Below are positions 59,618 through 64,000 of a DNA stretch of 64,000 nt, one piece after another. Source of the stretch: Tetradesmus obliquus (taxonomy: Eukaryota; Chlorophyta; Chlorophyceae; Sphaeropleales; Scenedesmaceae); assembly GCA_030272155.1 (NCBI GenBank), contig CP126203.1, positions 3,286,001-3,350,000 on the forward strand, written 5' to 3'. A program made the translations under genes and the position numbers. How positions within the stretch are numbered: position 1 is the first letter of the stretch; every line of letters begins with the position of its first letter. The notes beneath the pieces were generated by a model that did no database searches, had not been told where the DNA came from, and worked only from the letters and a program-made list of their open reading frames with translations.

Positions 59618-62172
59618 GCTGCCTCACCTGTACCGCTGCGTGGCTGCTGCCTGCTGCTCCTGCTGTGTGATCTCTGATGCCATCTTGAACCTGTCTGCCA
59701 CGCCTGGCCCAAAATGCGGCTGTGATTGTTTCACCCAGGCACCGTGCTCCTGCCAAATTTCGTACGCCTGTAAATAAAAGAAGCAACACAGGGTGTGAGA
59801 AGTTGCGTGTACTGACAGCGTCTCCGTTTAACAACATGTTGTGCTTGCTGTGCAGCAAGCCAGGCGTCCAATGGTGCGTGACTTCAGCTGCTCTGGCACC
59901 ACTCGGCCTAAGCCATAACCTAACACTTTTGCAATCCGTGCATTCTATCACCGTGGGCAGCGCACCTCTGTGATGCGGAACAATCGTCATTCAGGCACCC
60001 AGTTCCTGCAAGCTGTTCACCAGGCACACGATTACAGCTGCCCTGGCACAAAAAAACAGAAACCACTGCATTGCTTCTTGTTGTGCGCCGCACCTGTGTG
60101 ATGCGGTACGCCTCCACCCACGCAGCCAGGTCCTGCAAGCTATCAACCATGCACACGATCACAGATGCTCTGGAATGACATCAAACACACACTGCTGCTT
60201 TGCCTAATTTTATGCGCCGCACCTGTGTGATGCGGAATGCTTCCACCCATGCAGACAGCTCCTGCAAGCCATCAGCCGCCAGATTATTGCCTGCGATCTG
60301 AACCTCGGACGGGGCCCCAAGCACAGCCTGCACCTTCTCAAACCTCGGACCAGCCAGCGCGTCATAGATCGCCTGTGTCGCTGCTGGATCTGCCACTGCA
60401 AATGCGTCTTTGGCCACTAGCCAGCGGGGTTTGAAGCGAGGCAGGGGTGTGGGGTTCTGGGTGGTGGGGTGCTGCAGCAGCACTTGACCCACTCTCTGCA
60501 GCAGCGCTGCATCGCGAGCGAACCTGCAAAGGAGGAAGAAAAAGGCGGAGAAGGGGAAATGACAGCATGGAGGGCAGAGCAAGCAGGGAGAGGTATGTGA
60601 GGGTGCAGTAGTTGCAGCAGAGTGTGCAGTATGCAGCGCCATGCTTGCAAGACAGCCACCTGCAGCATGCAGAGCTAGCTCCATCCATCCACATTTGAGG
60701 CACTAGCATGTTCATCTGCCTGTAATCATCCACCACATATAAGCTGCAAGGCTGCAACCCACAGCAGCTGCAGGCGGCCCAACTTCTGGCACACACTGGC
60801 AGGCAACATACATATCTGTCAATGTTACTAACGTGAGTAACGGCACCCCAATGTCTCACCAGCCGCATGTGTCATATGACGCTGCCAGTGGCCGCGCATG
60901 ACCCAGTGAGATGCGGCCGTGGGTAAGCCGCAAGCAGTTTGCAGCATGCAGCGCTCGCTCCATCCATCGACCATTATACACATTCACCATCCCCTAGCTG
61001 CAAGCCTTTCAGCCGCAAGCATTTTTGGCTGCACCTTGCTCAACATATGGCAGGCACTGGCAGGCAAAATACAGAAGCATCAATGGTATCGGTGTTGTTG
61101 ACAGTGTCCCATTGCCTCACCAGCCGCATGTGTCATATGACGCTGCCAGTGGCCGAGCATGCTCCAGTGAGATGCGGCCGTGCGTGGGCCGCAGCCCAAA
61201 CAGGCCGCAGAAGCTGCCGGGCACGCGCACTGAGCCGCCAGTGTCACTGCCTAAGCCGATGTCAGCCTGGCCTGCCGCCACTGCTGCCTGTTGAAGCCGA
61301 CAACGCATGCAGTCGGACGAACAGCAGTGCAGACATGCGGCGGTCAGGATCAGTGCGCTGCAAACAAGCAGCCATGCAGTTGAGAGGACAATGCTCGCAG
61401 AAGTGAGATGCGGCCGTGATTGGGCCGCAGAAGCTGCCAGGCACGCGCACTGCCGCCAGTGTCACTGCCCAGGCTGATGTCTGCCTGGCCTGCAGCCACT
61501 GCTGCCTGTGGTACATACAGTGCATAAAGCCAGGACAGGCGGCAGTGCAGACATGTGGTAGCCAGTCAGGTAGCTGGTATCACCCAGTCATGTGCGCTGA
61601 AAACAGCAGTCAACCACGCTGGAGACCAATGCACACACAAGTGAGTTGTGCTTGTGAGCCGCTACCCAAACAGGCCGCAGAAGCTGCCGGGCACGCGCAC
61701 TGAGCCGCCGGTGTCACTGCCCAGGCCAATGTCTGCTTGGCCTGCCGCCACTGCTGCCTGTGGGCCGGACACAGAGCATTACAAACATAAGGCAGTCAAG
61801 ATTTGGTCAGTGCCCCAGTTCAGACGTTAGTATGCGCTGAAAACAAGCAGCCATGCACCCAGGAGAACTATGCTTGCAGAATACCATCAACACAGCCGCA
61901 GGCGAAACAGGCCGCAATAGCTGCCCGGAATGCGCACTGCCCAGGCCGATGTCTGCCTAGCCTGCTGCCACTGCTGCCTGTGAGCCGGGCAGCGCATGTG
62001 ATGAGGCAAACAACAGCTCAGGCATGTGCCTGTCAAGATGCAACGAATGCTGGAACAGATGCATGTGTGATGAGCAGCAGCAGCAGCAGCAGCGGCCAAG
62101 TCACCGCACAGCCGGAGCTGGAGCCACCGCCTCAGCCTCAGCCTCAGCAACAGCAACAGCAGCCTCAGCCTT

Positions 62173-62207
<35 letters not shown>

Positions 62208-63631
62208 TGACTCACCGCAGAGCCGGAGCTGGAGCCTCCCGGCACCCTGCCTGGTGCTGCCACGTTGACTGGCGTGCCGTAATGTGCATTCTGCCCCATG
62301 AGGCTGTACGCCAGCTCATCCATGTGTGTCTTGCCTACCACCTGCAGCGTTGCACGCAAAATGATTAGTAATGCTGTCCCGTGCGTTCCCATGCCATGCC
62401 ATGCTGTTCTGTGCTGTGCTGTACTGTGCTGTGCTGTGCTTTCCCATGCCATGCCGTGCTTTCCCATGTCATGCCATGCCATGCTGTGTTATGCTTTCCC
62501 ATATCATGCTGTGCTTTCCCATGTCATGCCATGCCATGCTGTGTTGTGCTTTCCCATATCATGCTGTGCTTTCCCATGTCATGCCATGCCATGCTGTGTT
62601 GTGCTTTCCCATATCATGCTGTGCTTTCCCATGTCATGCCATGCCATGCTGTGTTGTGCTTTCCCATATCATGCTGTGCTTTCCCATGTCATGCCATGCC
62701 ATGCTGTGTTGTGCTTTCACATGCCATGCTGTGCCTTTTCATTCCATGCTATGCTGCGCTTTGTTGTGCTGTCCTGTTCTAGCATTGCTGCCGATGCTCA
62801 CCACTGCTCCTGCGTCCAGCAGCGCTGCCACAGGCGGCGCCGTGACGTCTGCAGTGGGGTGCGTCTGCAGCCATGAGGGACTGCCAAAGCCGGTTTTGTG
62901 CCCGGCAATCTGCACAACGAGCAGAAAGATAGACAATAGTTGCATTTGGCCAGGTGCACAGTTGTTGCAAGTGCTTGGTGCTCAATTGACAAATGCATTT
63001 TGGTTGTCAAAGACCTGCTGCGGGATGTGTCTGCAGCCATGAAGGGCTGCCAAAGTCGGCCTTCTGTGCCCGGCAATCTGCTAGCCGGCAGAAAGGCGTT
63101 GGCTGCTTTTGACCGGATGCAGGGCTGTTACACTGTCGCGCTTGGTGCCCAAACGTTGCAGCTAGCATCAGCTGCCACAACGCCAAAACAACAACATACT
63201 CGGCAAGGCTGCATTCCCGCCAGGTTGTTTTGCCGTTGTTTGCTTCACAAAGCTTCCCCTCACGTCATAGAGGTTCTTCACAGCCAGCGTGAGGCCTGCC
63301 AGAGACCCTGAGGCCATGCAATGCATTCAGAGCCAGGCCCTACTTCATGCTGCAGGTTCGCACTCACAACTTCTGCCTGCTGGCTTGTCTTTGCAGACTT
63401 TGAGTCCGTCATGTCGTACAGTCGTCACTGCATACCACCGCGGCAATAGGGGCAGTCATGCGGAAATGCAGTACCATTTTCATGCCATGCTTGCACCAGA
63501 AAGTTGAGCTGGCAGCGTCACTCACATCATACAGGTCCTTCACAGCCAGCGTGAGGCCAGCCAGGGGCCCTGAGGCAGCGCCCTGCAGCGTGAACTGCGA
63601 GATGAAGCAGCCAGTGGGGTCTGAAGCGTCT

Positions 63632-63690
<59 letters not shown>

Positions 63691-63970
63691 TCAAGGCGGC
63701 TGCACCTATTGGGGTGATTGTTGTCAGTATGATGCGGCGCCGACAGCTGCCAAGCAATTACTGTCATGGCAGCTGTTGAACAACTGCTGCACCAGCGGCC
63801 GCAGTTGCTGCAATCAAGCGCATATCATAAACGAGCTGCAAGTCCTTTGCTGATTACTGCTTTGCATTGGTTGTCCCAGTATTCAGGTGGTGGTGGTGCA
63901 AACAACAGCACCTGCAGGTGCTATGCTGAAGCACCCTTTGCCTTATAATCATACCTGCAGCAGCTGCCAT
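58805..63970 (-). CDS. AMI1: Amidase-signature hydrolase, AMI1-like
   Basis: Amidases of this family hydrolyse amides; plant AMI1 converts indole-3-acetamide to auxin. Exons (minus): 63970-63955, 63629-63526, 62909-62802, 62341-62216, 61287-61121, 60523-60223, 59767-59628, 59363-59198, 58927-58805; 416 residues, AMI1-like length. The Ser-cisSer-Lys triad is complete: K36 in [10 protein letters not shown], Ser113-115 in [10 protein letters not shown], and nucleophile S137 in [20 protein letters not shown]. As I recall, Arabidopsis AMI1 uses Lys36, Ser113 and Ser137, so the numbering supports both the start and the splicing. Later blocks also fit: [70 protein letters not shown]. Plastid Toc64 shares this fold but would add a TPR domain, absent here. 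The substrate remains unproven. Confidence 0.92.
59960..63300 (-). repeat. Junction copies within the amidase gene
   Basis: Donor-side copies downstream: exon 2 end at 63235-63295 (GGCCTCACGCTGGCTGTGAA on the minus strand); exon 4 end at 62087-62125; exon 5 end at 60855-60915; exon 6 end at about 60090-60140 and 59965-60015. Acceptor-side copies upstream: exon 3 start at 63020-63083; exon 5 start at about 61430-61500, 61670-61760 and 61910-61978. Confidence 0.85.
62461..62735. repeat. 55-bp tandem repeat in amidase intron 3
   Basis: Five units starting TTCCCATGTCATGCCATGCC at 62461, 62516, 62571, 62626 and 62681. The unit itself is built from shorter ATGC-type motifs, and imperfect versions extend to about 62390. 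Long plus-strand ORFs through it are repeat artefacts. Confidence 0.9.
63633..63689. repeat. (CAG)n microsatellite at the amidase exon 2 acceptor
   Basis: Nineteen CAG units on the plus strand, read as (CTG)n on the coding strand, running into the CTGTAG acceptor of exon 63629-63526. Confidence 0.9.
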
Positions 63971-64000
63971 GGTCCTTACAGCCCGCCATCTGTGGGCCAC

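Noticed and set aside
62298-63042. Plus-strand ORFs of 130-220 codons rich in Cys, His, Ala and Met
   Set aside because: They arise from the 55-bp repeat inside an amidase intron and are open in several frames at once.
1-64000. Transposons, retroviral or Polinton-like elements
   Set aside because: I found no transposase, reverse transcriptase, integrase or capsid-like frames and no long terminal repeats; the repeats present are local tandem copies.

Overview
The window looks like nuclear DNA of a chlorophycean green alga, probably a Sphaeropleales-type coccoid such as a Scenedesmus or Tetradesmus relative. This is inferred from intron-rich genes with GT(G/A)nG donors and TGCAG acceptors, very abundant (CAG/CTG)n tracts in exons and introns, TGTAA motifs after stop codons, and plant- or alga-type gene families. 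I see no bacterial features, viral fossils or intact transposons. All multi-exon models were spliced by eye and checked for reading-frame phase at every junction.

Layout: (1) 96-1758 (+), 3' end of a CBS-domain (SNF4/AMPK-gamma-like) protein. (2) 3236-6134 (-), a leucine-rich-repeat protein with an acidic tail, 5' truncated; facing it head to head at 7157-9543 (+) is a second, different LRR gene, also without a 5' end. (3) 10657-14298 (+), a tubulin-tyrosine-ligase-like (TTLL) protein with long Q/S/A tracts. (4) 14896-18680 (+), a 508-residue protein I do not recognise. (5) 18681-23287, a long gene-poor stretch. (6) 23288-27876 (-), a roughly 1,400-residue low-complexity protein ending in a RING-H2 finger. 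(7) 29801-35372 (-), a 491-residue multi-pass membrane protein in ten exons. (8) 36554-39713 (+), a membrane protein with two C-terminal EF-hands. (9) 40937-46510 (+), intraflagellar transport protein IFT56 (TTC26/DYF13). (10) 47413-50949 (-), an FSH-family serine hydrolase, convergent with IFT56. (11) 50950-58804, gene-poor DNA with a 28-29 bp satellite and a few doubtful ORFs. (12) 58805-63970 (-), an amidase closely matching plant AMI1, with its catalytic Lys and Ser at residues 36 and 137.

The most striking property is not a single gene. Nearly every intron-containing gene carries degenerate tandem copies of short segments that straddle an exon-intron junction. Copies that include a donor site always lie downstream of the exon actually used, and copies that include an acceptor site always lie upstream of it. 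The authentic spliced frame is therefore preserved and the extra copies are swallowed by the intron. I could test this in most of the intron-containing genes here, and it explains almost all otherwise puzzling repeated ORF fragments.

The genes do not form an obvious pathway. IFT56 and TTLL both point to a ciliary or microtubule function, the amidase to amide or auxin-precursor metabolism, and the RING protein to ubiquitin ligation.
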